Translations under genes and position numbers: made by a program
Shown here: positions 25,227 through 39,918 of the stretch, piece after piece
Numbering within the stretch: position 1 is the first letter of the stretch
Layout: the number at the start of each line of letters is the position of its first letter
Notes under the pieces: generated by a model
The model's database searches: none
Told to the model about the DNA's origin: nothing
Seen by the model: the letters and a program-made list of their open reading frames with translations, nothing else
From: Baylisascaris procyonis
Taxonomy: Eukaryota; Nematoda; Chromadorea; Rhabditida; Ascarididae
NCBI GenBank assembly: GCA_037389465.1
Contig: JAZARR010000247.1
Coordinates: 1,612,001-1,676,000, forward strand
DNA: 64,000 nt
Direction: 5' to 3'

Positions 25227-28200
25227 TCAGTCAGTGTGAATAGTGACTTTTCCATTGACGGTGGTCGTTGTTGTTGTGTGATTACGCGGTGGTATCCCTC
25301 TATTAGGCTTATAAGGAGTTGTACGTTCGACCATTTTGATGCATTCCGGAATTGGACATACACTGAAATTTTTTCAACCGCTAACTAATTAAAAAGATGA
25401 GATCAAAGATCTTTTCTCTAACGCAATGTGACATAGTTGATGAACAAAACGTTATGGAATACCTAAAAAACCAGGTAAAATGAATCAACTGTTGAATGCT
25501 TTTCGCAGTTTTTTTTCTTGTTCAATCGAGCGATTAAATAAATCTTTGAAACTTCTGCATAATAAAGTAGTGAATTAAAAAAACACAACTGAATATAAGA
25601 GTGTTTCGATTCTTCAGCATAAAAGATAACTCATTAATATCGTAGTCGCAATTGTGTTGATGACTTTTAGATGATATTGCATATGCAACAAAATCTAAAG
25701 AAGACAAAAACCTTAGTGATAAATTTTGGAATTTGAGCATCAGAAACGTATTCCAATAAATCATATCGCCTTAATTAATAGGAAAATAAACGCAATAAAT
25801 GCCACCTATAGCATAATGTGCATCCAGTGCAATCATCCGTAACGAATGCACGATGAGTTTCCTTATCGAACGTTATTGCTTGATAGCCACTATCGTTGCA
25901 AACCATATAGCATTTACCACAATTGATACAAAGATCCTAAATGAATTTCCGGGTGAATTTCATAGAGAAACGACCAACATAACGAATATAGATTAAAGAA
26001 GAATCGGTTGCGCTCTTATATCTGTAAAACTTTTTATGCAATAATCGGACATGATAAACTATTGCTCGAGTATTCCACAATATTAGCATGAAATATTGAA
26101 TTCTAAGAACGAAATACTATAAAATGCTTACATCGTCGATGAGAGCAACCACTTGCTGCTTATTGTCGAGATCGCCATAAGATCCAATTTGAGGCAATGA
26201 CTTTCCTATGATTTCCTGTATAAAATTTCGTTAAAACGAATCACTGTTATATTAGAAATTAAATTTCCTAGCATTTTAACAGTGATACAAAAGCACTATA
26301 GTTTACTCAGATGCTCCTAGTCGCTTAAGTGGTCCACGGCTTCAATATTCATTGCAAGACGGCTTTGATGCTGGAAGTCACTTATGCCGATAAATCGCCA
26401 TGTAAGAGACTCTCCTGTAGGAGACCCAACAAGAGACCCATAATTGACCCAGCAGGACTCTCCTGATATAAGAGTTAGCTTTCAACTACCATAAGCTTCA
26501 AATATCCCACAGGAAACTCGATAGTATAATATTCTGTTGCAACGATCAGAAAAAAAAACATGCTTAATGCATATAATCGAAAGGCACATACGTTAACCGT
26601 TGATATATGTTCTGGACGATTATCTGGGCGTGTCGAGAATTCACTTTGCGTACAATCGAGGAGATCCATTTTTTGCAAAAGTTGTTGCTCATGTTGTGCA
26701 CGTTGCTTACGATATTTACCAAAATTGGGAATGTGCTGAAGGAAATTTCCCATTTCAATATATTTCAAGCAATTTAATGCTAGCTGATAAAGAGATGCAT
26801 CAATTTATAAATTTAATCTATAAAAAATCGCATTATATGGTTCTGCAATAATTCGATAAATCCACAGCATCATCTTATGGCACAAGATGTATTTTTCAGT
26901 GAGTTGAAAGCGGATAACTATTCGTATAGGTATTGTTTAAAGCAGTATACGCTTAAGGTTACTCTCGTAAGAGTTGTTATAAACGCCACCTTGATTTATC
27001 TCATAAAAAACGCATAGAATAACGAGATATTTGAAGAGTGAGAAATGAACATATTGAACTAACCATATTATGAATAAGGATAGGTTTTCCCAATTGATGT
27101 TTTTGCACTGGTGGACTTTGTCCATTCCATTCTTTTAGCGATTTTATACCGCTTAGATATAATAATGCCCTCAAACCAGTACAATAATCATCAATGATAG
27201 TGTAATCTTGATTTTGCACCGCCGAACAAACCTAAAAATCTTTCAAAAGCAAAAATATTCATCGTGCAGTTTCACTCTTACTATACTAGAAACAATCATA
27301 TCACTAACAATGCTTCATCTTTGTTATCATTGATTATCAATCAGATCACTTACTTGAAGCAATCGTCTTCCACATTAAAAAAAAAGACGCAGATATGATA
27401 AGCGCAATATCATTTATGATTCACACAAAGTACAGCAAAATAAGGATGTGAAAACAAACAAAATTATTCACACTCAGATAGAGAGACAAGATCGCTGATT
27501 GAGGCTTGAGAGTTAGTAATTTTCAAACCCCTCCTTTAGCATCAAAAAAGGCGATCCTCACACCATATACCGAAGGGGCATCTCTATTCCCCTATCATGG
27601 CTCCTCTAATATTCTAAAATTAATTAAATCTAGTACTTCTTTTCATAAAACTGGTAAAATAGAAGCACTATTGGACTACTCTATACTGGCATAGAAATAC
27701 ATTTACAGAATTAGGATATATAGAGTGCTGTGAAATGAACGAATACCTGTAAAACGCTCGCACCAGCGTGAAGAAATTGTAGCCCAGTTTCAGCGCTTTC
27801 GATACCACCAGTTGCTAGAATTGGAAAACCAGGCAATGCATTCGCTATAGCTGATACAGCACGAAGCGCGACTGGCCGAATTGCCGAACCACTAACACCA
27901 CCATAAGTGGTTCGCTTTTCAATTCCTATCGATGGCCATGCGCTTCCATCTTCTTTTAGGCTCATTAAACCTGAAAAATTTAGCGAAAAGAATATAAGCT
28001 TTAAAAATAGCCACAATTCTAAGTAAGAAGGAGAATGAACAATACTTAGACGTAGTTAATGAGAAAACCAATAAGTTTGCAATAAAATTCTAGAATTATG
28101 CGATAATATATGCAATAAAAAAATTCTAGAATTAATTAGAATTTCCGGCCTTTTGGCCTTAATATCTCATAGCAATGTTTAACGTACTGAGTGAAAAGTG

Positions 28201-31200
28201 ATATATTCATATAATGATATACCCGATACTGTATTCGTTGCTGTTACACCATTGGCATTACCATCTTTCGCCGCTTTTGCAATCGTTCGTATATCGGTTA
28301 CATTAGGTGTCATCTTTGCAAAGAAAGGAATCTGAAAAATATTACACCCATATGAGTTCAGCACTAATCGAGCATTATGATTCCATTCAAAACAATAAGT
28401 AATCGCAATAAACTTCAGCTTTCCTAATTGGAATTGCAGTTGATGTTGCGATTCGAAGAGCTCTTTCGATTCGACTTCTGCAATGAACAAAAAAAAAGGC
28501 TTCGGCAAGTTATCTCAAAAGTAAACCTATACTTTAGCTAATATATGTATAAACTGTGATTGCTGTATCTTGGATTCGCTATCCACTAGGGGATTCGTAC
28601 TGTATCCAGATTTTCGGCAACGATATTAAATGCCGATTTTGATTAATATGAAATATCCCCTTAGCGCATTCTCGGCTAAGATGCGGATGCACGTGTACGA
28701 CAGTGTAAGCGAAATAAACTCTTTAGTTATACCTTGACTGCAGAGCGTACCCATTGACATATGGAACGTACCAAATTAGGATCTTGTCCACAAGCTAATC
28801 CCATTCCTGAAATAAATGAAAAAATACACAAAACAGAGCAAAATATGTATAGAATACTTTGAAGCTACGATACGATGACCGGAATTCATTTCATATCTAA
28901 TGGAATTTCTGCAATGGTTCAAAGAACGTTAAGAATAGTAGAATCTGTGTTTATGAGAGAATAAAATTCAACGCAAATAATTGCATATGTAAATATCATA
29001 ACATGATATTTAATTATGAAAATTTTTGAAAAATTTTAGTGAAGCGATTTTTTCTAAACGGGCAAAATTAATCGAAAAGACCTCTTTCACCCATGCCATG
29101 TGGACATGAAAGATTCAACTCAAGAGCATCTGCACCAGCCGCTTCGGCACGTGACGCTAATTCAATCCAATCGTCCTGCAATAAGATTCACTTTATATAC
29201 AAGTATGATTTAAAAAAAAATTTTTTTTTTTTAAATAAATAATCTAAAATAAACTGATCACTGACCGCTTAGCTTGAGTGCGATACTGTAACAATGGATA
29301 CTATAACATCGATGCTTGTATGCGATACTGTAACATGGTGAACCTATCGATGAAATATTCAGAAACGTTGAAAATATATGGGAAATAGGAATTCCCATGG
29401 CCATTTCCCATATACTTCAATAAGAATTTTCTATCATATTGAATGAAATAACAATTTAGAATGGGTGACAAAAAAAAGAAATCCTATATTCTATTGCAAT
29501 TTAATGATTTTTTTAAAAATTTACAAATATAATACACAAAAGTCATTGCTGAAAATAAGTTCAACTTACCACAAGAAATAAGTTCGATAAGTAATTCAAA
29601 ATATGAGATGCTCACTTGATTAAAGCTTGCCATTATAGAGGCAATAATGATTTTCGATGGGAAATCTCTTTTCAATTCACCGATACAGGTGAACCAATAT
29701 TCGGCTGTCTTTTCGGATATCAACTCAATGTTAAGAAATGATCCTTGTTGAGGACCATATAAATGACCGCTTGTTGTACCGCGTACAATACGTGGGCTTA
29801 CATTTGTCACTAAATCCTGAAAATTTTGGAAGAAACACTACATAAGCAATAAAAACGCATCCACATTGATTTATTAAGAACGCATGAGAAATTAAAGAAA
29901 CTCGTGAAACATTCATCTCAAATGAATTTATAAGGGAAGGGGCTTTTTCATATTTCAAATTTTATGATTTTCACCGAGAAAAATAAACTCATTAATCGAA
30001 TCTAACAATTTTACGAGGAGCCACTAAATTCTAAAATTGGGTCGTGAAAATTGCAATGCAATCTTTGCAACCTTTTTGCAATCTTTGCAAAAATTGCAAT
30101 CTTCTCGTCAATTAGCAGTTCTCACAAATTTTCTGCTACCACTTACAGCCGATATTCATAAGAAGCAACCGTTACTCGCCTAAACCAATACAAACAAATA
30201 AATTAAAAAAAAACTGTTCAAATTAATGAACTGCACAATTTAATATCTCATAGGTCGTGAAAATAGTAAATTTAATGAGAGTAACCTTATCTAAGCCGAA
30301 TGTCTTTGTTAAAATAAAGCCCCATCCTTGTTCAAATGCTCGTCGACACATCGCTCCTGATGTTGTTGGTGGTGCAGATGCAAGACCGAATGGATTTTCG
30401 AACTTCAATCCACACATATTAACCGATATATCCACCTAAAAGAAAATATACGCTATGATGTTACCCATCAAAAAAAGCTCTAATTCTTCGTAAAGAATTG
30501 ATAAGCGCTATGCTTTGCAATGAAAATACGAATATCTATATTAAATAGTGAAGTAAGACATAAAGAGTGCGTTTTATAACGAGACGTTGTTTTAGATTCT
30601 AAAATTTTAGACAATAGCTATCTTTAAGTTGACTCTATCCTCTTGTTTGATGTAATGAAGCAAAGAGGCAAAGTAAGCAATTAAACTATGCAATATGCTG
30701 ACGGCATCCATTCCTAACCGAAAAAATACAACCAGGAGTTAGGCATCAATACATACCAGCAACCGCCGTCGCTCTCGTAGACCCCCCATCAAACCGTTTT
30801 TCCCGACTTCGAGGTAGTATTTTCGAGCAACCCAAAAGCAGCAAAATATTTGAAAAGCTCTATGAGGTGAAACGAAGAAACGTAATGGAACTGCGATGTT
30901 TTGCTATTCCGATATTCTCTTCGTAAACAAAATGATATAAAATGAGTGCATGACACTATAGGACAAGCCAAATACTGCATAAATGCGTCCAGATTGACGA
31001 ACCTCATCGATAGGCGTATAGAACATAGGTAATTGTGGCTTGTCACCAACATCGTTGCCGTATAGCCCTTGCAAGTATTTATGGATGCTCCAAGCAGCGA
31101 TCTTCCCATCGTTTACCGACTCAACGGTTGTTTCGGCTATACCAGCCACATCACCTCCACAAAACACCCATCGCTCACTCGTTGCAGCCGTTGTTTCGCA

Positions 31201-34200
31201 TACTTCTGGACAACCCCAACGATTCAATTTGATTGGTGACATTGCTTTTGTAACTGCAAATTCAATAATATTTTCTAGAGTGAGAATAAAAGATGGGCAA
31301 TTTGCTGCAATATGGTGCATTGGCGCCGGAAACACTAATGTTCGCAGATGCACCTGTCATGTGATCGCACGTATTCACTGAGATCATAATTACTGTACCC
31401 TCTTCACAACTCCCGTCAAATTTAGTGACTTCTTGATAGCCCTCTCGCACCTTCGATTACATCCGACCTCAAAAATTCCCAATAAGCTGGATTTCCGATA
31501 TTTCATTTACAGAATAAAACGCCTTAATTGTTGCCTAAAAATTTCTCTCTCGCTTTCGCATGTAGTTCTCATTTTATTAATGTGATTCTGGAGGAACTTT
31601 GAATTTGGACGCTTAGCATCTGATTTATCGCTGACGCTTTTCACACTTCTTGTTGCAAAATGTTTGTCAGTACATCTGCTATTGTTTCAGTGGTCCAACA
31701 TCACCGGACTTTTTTTTTTTGGGGGGGGGGGAAACATCGGTGAAGTTTTTCAAAGTTTCAAACCTCATCATGAAACTTCGATAGTAACATCTCATAATTA
31801 TAAATCACATATAACATTTGCAAAAATTGCTTTTCTTTTGTTGAGAAAATAAACTTAAATACGGGAGTCGAATATATTTGACTAGTCGAGTCTCTAAATG
31901 AGGTCTCGGAAGGAAAATTCCATCATTTTCACTCATCAACAATCACATTTCAATAGGATTAACGTAGATTCCGACTTATGAGAGTCTTTTATTTCCCACT
32001 TTTCGTAAAATTACTAAACATGACATATAGGTGTCAATTAAAAACGGCTAGAAATCGAATACATTTGGACTGAAATGCTCACCTTGAGGATCTCGCAAAG
32101 TTGAACCAAACGCACTGATAACGTAATCAGCTTTCAACGTGAGGGTTTGATCATCATCCACATACCAATTTCCATCAAGATCCTTTAATTCAAGCATCTC
32201 ATCATTAACGTGATCTGCCTAACATCAAATATCATCAAAACTGCATAGAACGACCCTGATTAATGGCTTGGCAATGGTATATTTCAGAGACAACTGCAAT
32301 GTGCGACATTGTTTTGCAGTTTAAATATTAATGTAGGCTAGCAAGATATTCGATAGAGTAGTAAAAAAATATTGGCATTAGGAAGCAACTAAATTCGGCA
32401 GATTACATGAAAGAGTTAAAAAAAAAACATTATCGGTCGTATTTGGAAGGCATGAGGGTTTCACTAAACAATGCGCATCAAGTATAGGCCATTCGAAGAG
32501 CAGTAAAGACAGAAAAAAAAACTTCTGCTTTTGGTGATTCTCGAAAACATGGAAAATAAGAATATTTCAGTAGGTTATTGAAATGCAAGCCTGCTCTGTC
32601 TTTCTGAAGACCACTGAGACGATTCTTCCGTCATTTACATTGACCTTTTTCGGTTCCATATAAGGTATGAATTCACATCTTTCTTCACGAGCTGTTTCAA
32701 CCTGAATAAAATGAAGCTTTCTCAAATAGTTGAATATTTATTATGGAATAACATCAGCTCATCAGTAGAAAACCGACATTTTTGCCGATCGAACGAAAGC
32801 ATGCGATAAAAATGAACACATTGCCTGCGTTGCTGAAAATAGTAGTTACTTTCTCACATTTGTAAATTTCGGTGTTATATTTAGAACACTAGAAGTCTAG
32901 TAGAACGCTACACTAGAACGCTATCATGATCATTGATACTCTCAAGTTCCCTATTATCGAACTAAACTTGTGATGCCTCTCATAAACTGACCTCTTCTGG
33001 GACCGCACGCATTGTGTTCAAACTCTTGCGAAGCACGACGGTCACTCTGCTAGCTCCACATCGAAGAGCCGACGTTGCACAATCCATTGCAGTATCGCCG
33101 GCTCCAAGAACGATCACACGACCCTTCAGTGACGGAAGCTTCTTCGATTTGCATCCAGAACACATTCCTGCATTTGCAATATTCAACTGCGTTAACGTTG
33201 CATCTAAGAAAAAAAAAATTGTTAGAAGTAATTCGGTTGCTTTCCTTTCATAAACTTCATAATGAGCTAGTCACTGCTGTTATTGCCATTATACAATTTC
33301 TCAAGCGCAAACGGAACGTGATGAATGCTGGAATAATTGTAAATCAGCCGTATCAAAAATTTTTGTAGTAATGGCAACGATGAAATGTAAATAATAAACC
33401 GACTCACCTGGTTTACTTGACATCGCAACCATCGGTAGAAAACTTTTCGATGTGTAATAACCATTTGTTTCGTTCACCTCTGAAAATAGACAAATTGCAC
33501 TACACAGTTAATATTTTATAGGCTGATTGTAAAAATATGATCCGAAACAATTACCGTAAATAATCAAGTTCCTTTATATAAGTTTTATCAGTTTCTTTTT
33601 TATCAGCTATAAGTTTCTTTCTTTTTTTTTTCAATCAAAATAGAAGTTTTTTGTTTAAGTTTTTTAATCAGGCAAAGAGGATGATTATAATCAAGAAGAA
33701 ATGATATCAATAGTTGCTTCAAAGAAATAGCAACATCACTCAACAATGAGCATCCCTCCCAATCATTCCCAGCTCGTAGCAAAAATGCTGAATAAGTTGA
33801 TTTATACCCGCTTACTTAACCCAACTTCTTCAATGCAATTGTTTCGTATAAAGCAGCATACCATTGAAGACGGGGTCATGTTTTGGTTCAGGCCATCCGA
33901 TACCAATAAATACCGCCTTAAATCCCATCTCATTATGGAGTTTCTCCAGTGTCAAATCCGTTGTGTGAAGTTTACGACCAGTAATAATCTGAATGAATAG
34001 ATCGCAAATACATCCTTCAGCCAAACAATCGTTGCTTGAATCGGAAATATGAAAATAATATAAACTTTTCGAACTTAAAGTGCAAAAATTTTTGTATTTA
34101 TATATATATAGTTTTATATAAAAACATAGTCAATTGAAGAGTCAAATACTGCACCTACCTTAACGCCAATATCCTTTGCTAATTGGATTTCGAAGTCGAC

Positions 34201-37200
34201 AACATTGTAGGGAAGACGAAATTGCGGAATCTCCGATGAACTGAATCGGCCATTCATTACTTTCTTGTGCAATCGAATAGAGTCATTGCAATAAAACATT
34301 TCAAAGAATTATGGCTTGAAATAGAATTTTTTGTTGAGGAGCATAAATGACGGTCCCTTCTTGCCATTCCATAAGGAATAATAAATTAGGATTGCATAGC
34401 CCAGAAGAGACAATTTTTGACTCTAAACATGAGAGTGGTCTATTTCCACCGGATTTTGAGTGAGTTCCTTCGCAAAATTCTTCATTGATGACATCTAATT
34501 TCAACTAGATTCACTAAAGTATTCTACGTGAAATAGTGGTTTACAGATAATGTTGGCAATTAAATATAAATACAATTTCCTTATATGAAACAAATATTAA
34601 GTAAATATACGCGCTAATTCTTTAGAAAGAATAATTCACAGATAAGCATTAATGATTTCATTTACCTAAGACCACCGATGAAATCGTTCTTCTCGTATAT
34701 TGTCACATCCGTATATCCAAGACGACAAAGAAAACTAGCGCAAGAAATACTCGCTGGTCCACATCCTAACAGAGCGATCGGTTGTCGATGAGAATCGTTG
34801 CGTTTCTCCACCACTTTTTTCGAGACAATTTGACGAATATTCATTTTCTTGAAAACCTAAAATTATTTAACAATAAGATTTTATTATGATATATTATTTA
34901 AAAATAAAATCTTAGAGGAATTTCGTCGATTACGACTTTAAAATTCCTCATTAAACCATCGCTAATCACTACAAAGTAAGTGATGAAAAATTACTTATAT
35001 ATGAGTTATTGTTTATAAATTACATAAGAGAATAGAACAGCTTACAATTTGTCGGTATTCATTGGGCAATTTTAAAGGAATCCATCGTTAGAAAGTATTT
35101 AGCTGTTAGTATGATCGTTACTATTTCATTTCATAGAGGCAGATTCTTAATAATGATAAATTAACCTCAGTAGCGAATTGCTGAAGGCCTCCGATATTTA
35201 TAGGTCCTTCCTCACTTCCGTATAGATTACAAGATCCAACGCAAAGATCCGAAGTCGGACATATCATTCCACAAGTGAGACCCAATGGATTATCTGAGAA
35301 AATCTGTCGCGCTGCACCATAGTAATTCTAAAAGCACATAACTCTGGATCATTCTACATGGTGGTGATGAATGTTACAACCATAAATCCAAGATTTTTCT
35401 ATTATATTTTCATCCTTTCTGATTCAAAGGGCAGTTCCCTAAACATTTTCTACAATATTTTCATATCTTTTTATGCAAAGTTAAACACAGCGAATATTTT
35501 TTTTGTAATAATGAAGATGATGAACAAATACTTGAAACTATAATGATGAAGCAACTACGGTTAATATCACGAAAATACCCTTAAGGTCTACCTCATATCT
35601 AAAAAAAGGAAGGTTTCTGGAAGGAAAGTGGGACTCTAAAGCATTTGGTGCTTGATGAAATGGACTTTTTTATTTGATTGGATACCTTATTAGGCAAACA
35701 AATTCCTGAGATAGAAACTTGAAAAAATTATTCAGTAAAAAAAACTTAAGAGATATATGTCGCATCGTTCATTCGATGTTCACTGCCCCATGCAATCGTT
35801 GGAAATACAATTTCACAAGAAAAGGCGAATGCCAGTTTCTCAAGTAGTCATACACAAAAGCTTTACCTTATTAGCTATACTAGTGATGAACGCTTTGATG
35901 TCGAGCTGAGTTGGGCAGCTTTTCTGACATGGTGCATCCGCACATTTCAGACATCTTAATGCCTCTCTTAATGCTCCTCTCTCCGATAGTGTTGTGTGTT
36001 TCACGTCTCGGAAATCATTGATGTAGGTATTTTCACAAGTCTGCAATTTTTTTTTTTTTTTTTGAAAAACTATTGCACAATATATGAGATACAAGCAGAT
36101 CTATGACTTTTTGAAATGATTTTCAGCATTACGCTCAACGATTGCAATGATGCAACTAAACGAGCGATTTCACCGACGAACCGCTTCGATCGATGATCAC
36201 GTATTGTGCGATCGTATTTTCAACGATAAAATACAATGTGATTGTTCGCGAATTTTTGCATGGAAAAGAAGGACGAAAGAAGATTTGCATAACAAAAAAA
36301 AAAAAAGTTACACATCTTTTTCGCATAAATTATTTCAATATTCGGCATGAGGGAAGTATAGAAATAGGGCGATGGAAATATTAAATTGAGCAAATCAAAA
36401 ACATATATTTATTATTTTTTGATCATTCAAAAGATATTCCAAATGAGCAAATAAAGGAGAAATTCTGTCGTGATAAATACTTTCGAATTACTCTGTAGAA
36501 GAAAAATTACTATAGAGAAAAGAAGTATAATTCCATCTAGACGAATAAAGTAAACGAAAAGGAAAATATGGATGGAAGGAGGGATTCGTTATGAGGAGTA
36601 AATCGTTCAACAAAATTACACTCGAAAATATCATTGATGCACATGTCGAATTATGAAAAACAAAATCGTTTTAGTAATTAAAATTGATCAACCTTGCACG
36701 ATTTGTTTGCGTTTCGTTTCCATTTCAACTTTTCTTCTCTCGTAATCACGCTTGGCACCAAATGAGCATTTTTATTCACTCGTGGATTTAGAGCCAATAA
36801 TGCCTGCAATGAATAGAATTCAAAGCGTTCTCCGACAATCATATTCCTGAATTATTAGAATGCCAATCTTCAATTATTCTTGCTTCTCTTTTGCATCATT
36901 TAAAAGAAAGTTTTCTACGGAGATGAATTTGTTGCGCTGAATAAGAATCTCTTTTCTGGCCGATATTTTCAACAAAATCGATGAGAAAAGAAAAAAGCTT
37001 TTTGTTTGCTATGCACTTTCATTCAATGAAAGTCAAAAAAATGCCTATGAAGATGACGCATAGCATCAAATAAAGTTTTCTTTTCTGGCCGATATTTTTC
37101 AACATAGAAGCCACCGAGTTCTTAAGATTTGCCTGAGATATACCACTAAAATCTAATCCCCTCCATCTTAGAGCAATATTGATGAACTAAGTTGATTTAT

Positions 37201-39918
37201 TTTGATGAAGTACTAATTTTCTCGTTTTTTCCACAAACAAAAAAAAAGAAACAAAGCAGCAAATATTTAATCAATAATATAAGTAAGTAATTCTAACCTG
37301 TTTACTATCATCAAAGCAAGTAAAGCGATGGATGAATCGATTAGAAGAAAAGAAAAATGATTTTGGCGTTGCATTTTTGAAAAGACGTTGAAACATTTCA
37401 GCGATACAATGCAAATAGTTACTATACGACGAGAGATTCAAGTTGACCGGCAGATATTTTTGTCACGCACAAATTTGCAATAGAACACCGGAATATATGT
37501 GAGGATGTAATCATCAACTAGGTCGATTACCGAAACAAAACATACTGATAAGAGAATGCTTATTTTTACATCACTTCAATGCATGTTTTTCTTCGATACA
37601 TAAGTTCAATTCGTCTGCCCTCTTCATATGCTGTTGTAACATGGCACAATATACAAAGAACAAATTGTAGAAATCACATACATCAACGCCATTGATAGTT
37701 GAGCACTTTACTTAGTGTGCAGATAAACGAAATTTTGCATTAATATTGTTTCCCCCCTCCGTCGACTTATCCTAACATAATTAATGAGAGGTTAGCGAAA
37801 TCTTCTCATAGATTACCCATCAATCCAATTCGAATATCACTCTTTGATTCAAAAATTTCATCACAAAAAAATTTGCAACAAGTTGTAAATCATTCTCATT
37901 GTGATTTTCACGATGAAATCTTTCTAAATCTATAACTTAATTCGAATAAGACATGAATTTCAAGCAAGGAAATATTGTTCTCAGGGATATTTTTTGCACG
38001 ATAGTTTTGGCGAGAGAACCACAAAAATTAAATAAATAAGATACTGATTCAAAAAAAATTACGAAATTATATTGGCAATAGAACAGAATTTAAGAAATAC
38101 ATTTAGAAATAGCGATAGAAACAGCAATTCCTTAAACGTTGGATTGCGAACTTCTTAACTTGTATCAAAACATTTAAACTTTTCTTCTCTAGATCGATGA
38201 TATTATCTTTATTATCAATGCAGACAAAGTTTAATGTTTACGTCACTTCTCACGGTGATTTTATTTGTTGACGAATTGAAAGATAGACGTTTAGAGAAGT
38301 GATAAAAAAAATGAAATTTAAAAATTTCATTATATGATAGCCAATGAATTATTTGCTAACTTTTCACAAGCAACCACAATTTCAGTACCCATTGTAAGCA
38401 GTAATGACATCAGTAACTATAAGAGTTGATAAAACAATCTATTGCGACAACAGAAATAAATCAAAAAAGAAGAGATGATATGGAAAAGGGAGGTCATATG
38501 GAGTTTACGTCGAACAAAAGAGGTCGAGGTTCGAAGTGGAGCTAAGTTTGTGATTGTAACTATTGCTCGAACTTTGACTTATAGTTGAGGTGAAGCTGAA
38601 GTGGCGACAATATTGCAAACAAAATTAAATGAACCGGTTGATCGCATCAAAAAACATATGCGGCAATAACTTATGACATCTTGACATTACTCTCTCTATG
38701 TGATCAATAAACAGCGCTATAAAAAAACTGCACAAAGCATAAATCTCAACGTAGAAAGTTGAGTCATTCGTGAATGTCGTAGCATTTTACAAATACTTTA
38801 GCAATGACGTTATAATGCATCTCTCTCTCTCTCTTCAACAACAGAGATTATTTTTGCTCTAAATTTCTAGCAATTAAAAAAAACTTTATAAAAATATTTT
38901 AAAAAATTCAAATCTCTAATTATTCTAATAAATATCGTGGCGATTCATAAAATTCATAGAGTAAATGAAGTTATGAGTCAGAATTTTGCAAAAATTGTCC
39001 TTCCCCCCCCCCCCCCCCCCAAGTGTCGTATGCGTGCACATTTACTGTTTAGTTGCATTTTTAAATTCAAAACTCTACGTTGTCTTCTTCTATGCATATG
39101 TTTTATGAGAATGCATTATGGATGCAATATAACGATTGCCATATTGTGCAAAAAGGAAACATCTATACAAAACATCTACAATAATTTCAAGCTTAACAAA
39201 TTCACTAACATATTTAAGTGTTCTAATGCTGTGAATGTGTTTGTTCTAACACAATCATATTAAAAAAAAAAAAAAAAACTCTGCTTTGTGTTATTGTGAT
39301 ATACAAATTTAAGTGTAGTGTGTAGCCATCATTCTTGTGCCCATAGAATGTTTTACTGCATCCTATCGTTACGTATATGTTGCTTAACTATACAGCTATA
39401 TTCTAAAAATGTACTACGAGCAAATAAGCAAAGGTGTCTTTATTTCTACGGTAGGCAACTCTGCCTTACCCGTGCGTCTTTGAAAATTTCCTCATCTACC
39501 TAATTTGGGCACCATTGAGGACGGAAGAAGTTTGCTTTGTTTAGTATGTACCGCAATTATATTATTGCGCTATATTTCATGTTAGTGGATGAACTTCTAG
39601 AGATGCTACATAGACCTTCGAAAAATGAATTTACATATTATTTTGGTCTATTCGGAAAAGCTCTCTTATCGATGACTACCATAGGCGGATCGTGTCACTT
39701 AAAATTTGAAGATATTCGCAATTTGTAGAACTGCTTGCTGAAGCGATTAGAATAAAAAAGCTCTGACCCACTTCTTCCTTTGGTCGCTGCTTAAATAGTA
39801 AACTGCTAGACCACTAAATGAGCAAGAATTTGCAATGCAACATTATGAGAGGTTGTCAATAAGCTAAAAACTTGATTACAAGCCTCACCTCAATATCTGG
39901 TGTTCCGAGAGTGAGCAT
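25227..39918 (-). CDS. dpyd-1: dihydropyrimidine dehydrogenase (NADP+), 1057 aa
   Basis: This enzyme reduces uracil and thymine with NADPH, the rate-limiting first step of pyrimidine catabolism in the cytosol. Exons: 39918-39889, 36803-36693, 36040-35867, 35327-35166, 34856-34666, 34240-34159, 33988-33862, 33479-33408, 33203-32992, 32701-32591, 32218-32083, 31253-31003, 30435-30286, 29816-29616, 29175-29082, 28806-28733, 28331-28223, 27970-27747, 27231-27064, 26735-26592, 26215-26132, 25936-25806 and 25362-25227. All join in phase. N-terminal Fe-S cysteines are 46, 49, 77, 80, 85 and 89 ([14 protein letters not shown]). FAD site: GCGPAS near 190. NADPH site: [10 protein letters not shown] near 346-355. 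FMN domain catalytic Cys 694 is in [11 protein letters not shown] (human Cys671). C-terminal ferredoxin-like clusters: CINCGKC (972-978) and CTGCTLC (1005-1011). Length matches animal DPYD (human 1025). Exon 10 has a GC donor. It appears complete and functional. Confidence 0.97.
36804..39888 (-). other. large first intron of DPYD
   Basis: About 3.1 kb between a 10-codon first exon ([10 protein letters not shown]) and exon 2. It holds a poly-C run (39003-39020) and A/T runs. I see no nested gene. Long first introns of this kind often carry regulatory sequence, but nothing specific is recognisable here. Confidence 0.6.
39003..39020 (+). repeat. poly-C run
   Basis: Eighteen consecutive C in otherwise AT-rich intron 1 of DPYD. 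Similar G runs occur at 7801-7812 and around 31721-31730. Lengths of such runs are unreliable in assemblies. Confidence 0.9.

Noticed and set aside
26132..26215. Alternative acceptor (ATAG at 26206) for DPYD exon 21
   Set aside because: It would drop the conserved EII before GKSLPQIG and break phase with the 26592 donor; the upstream ACAG keeps both.
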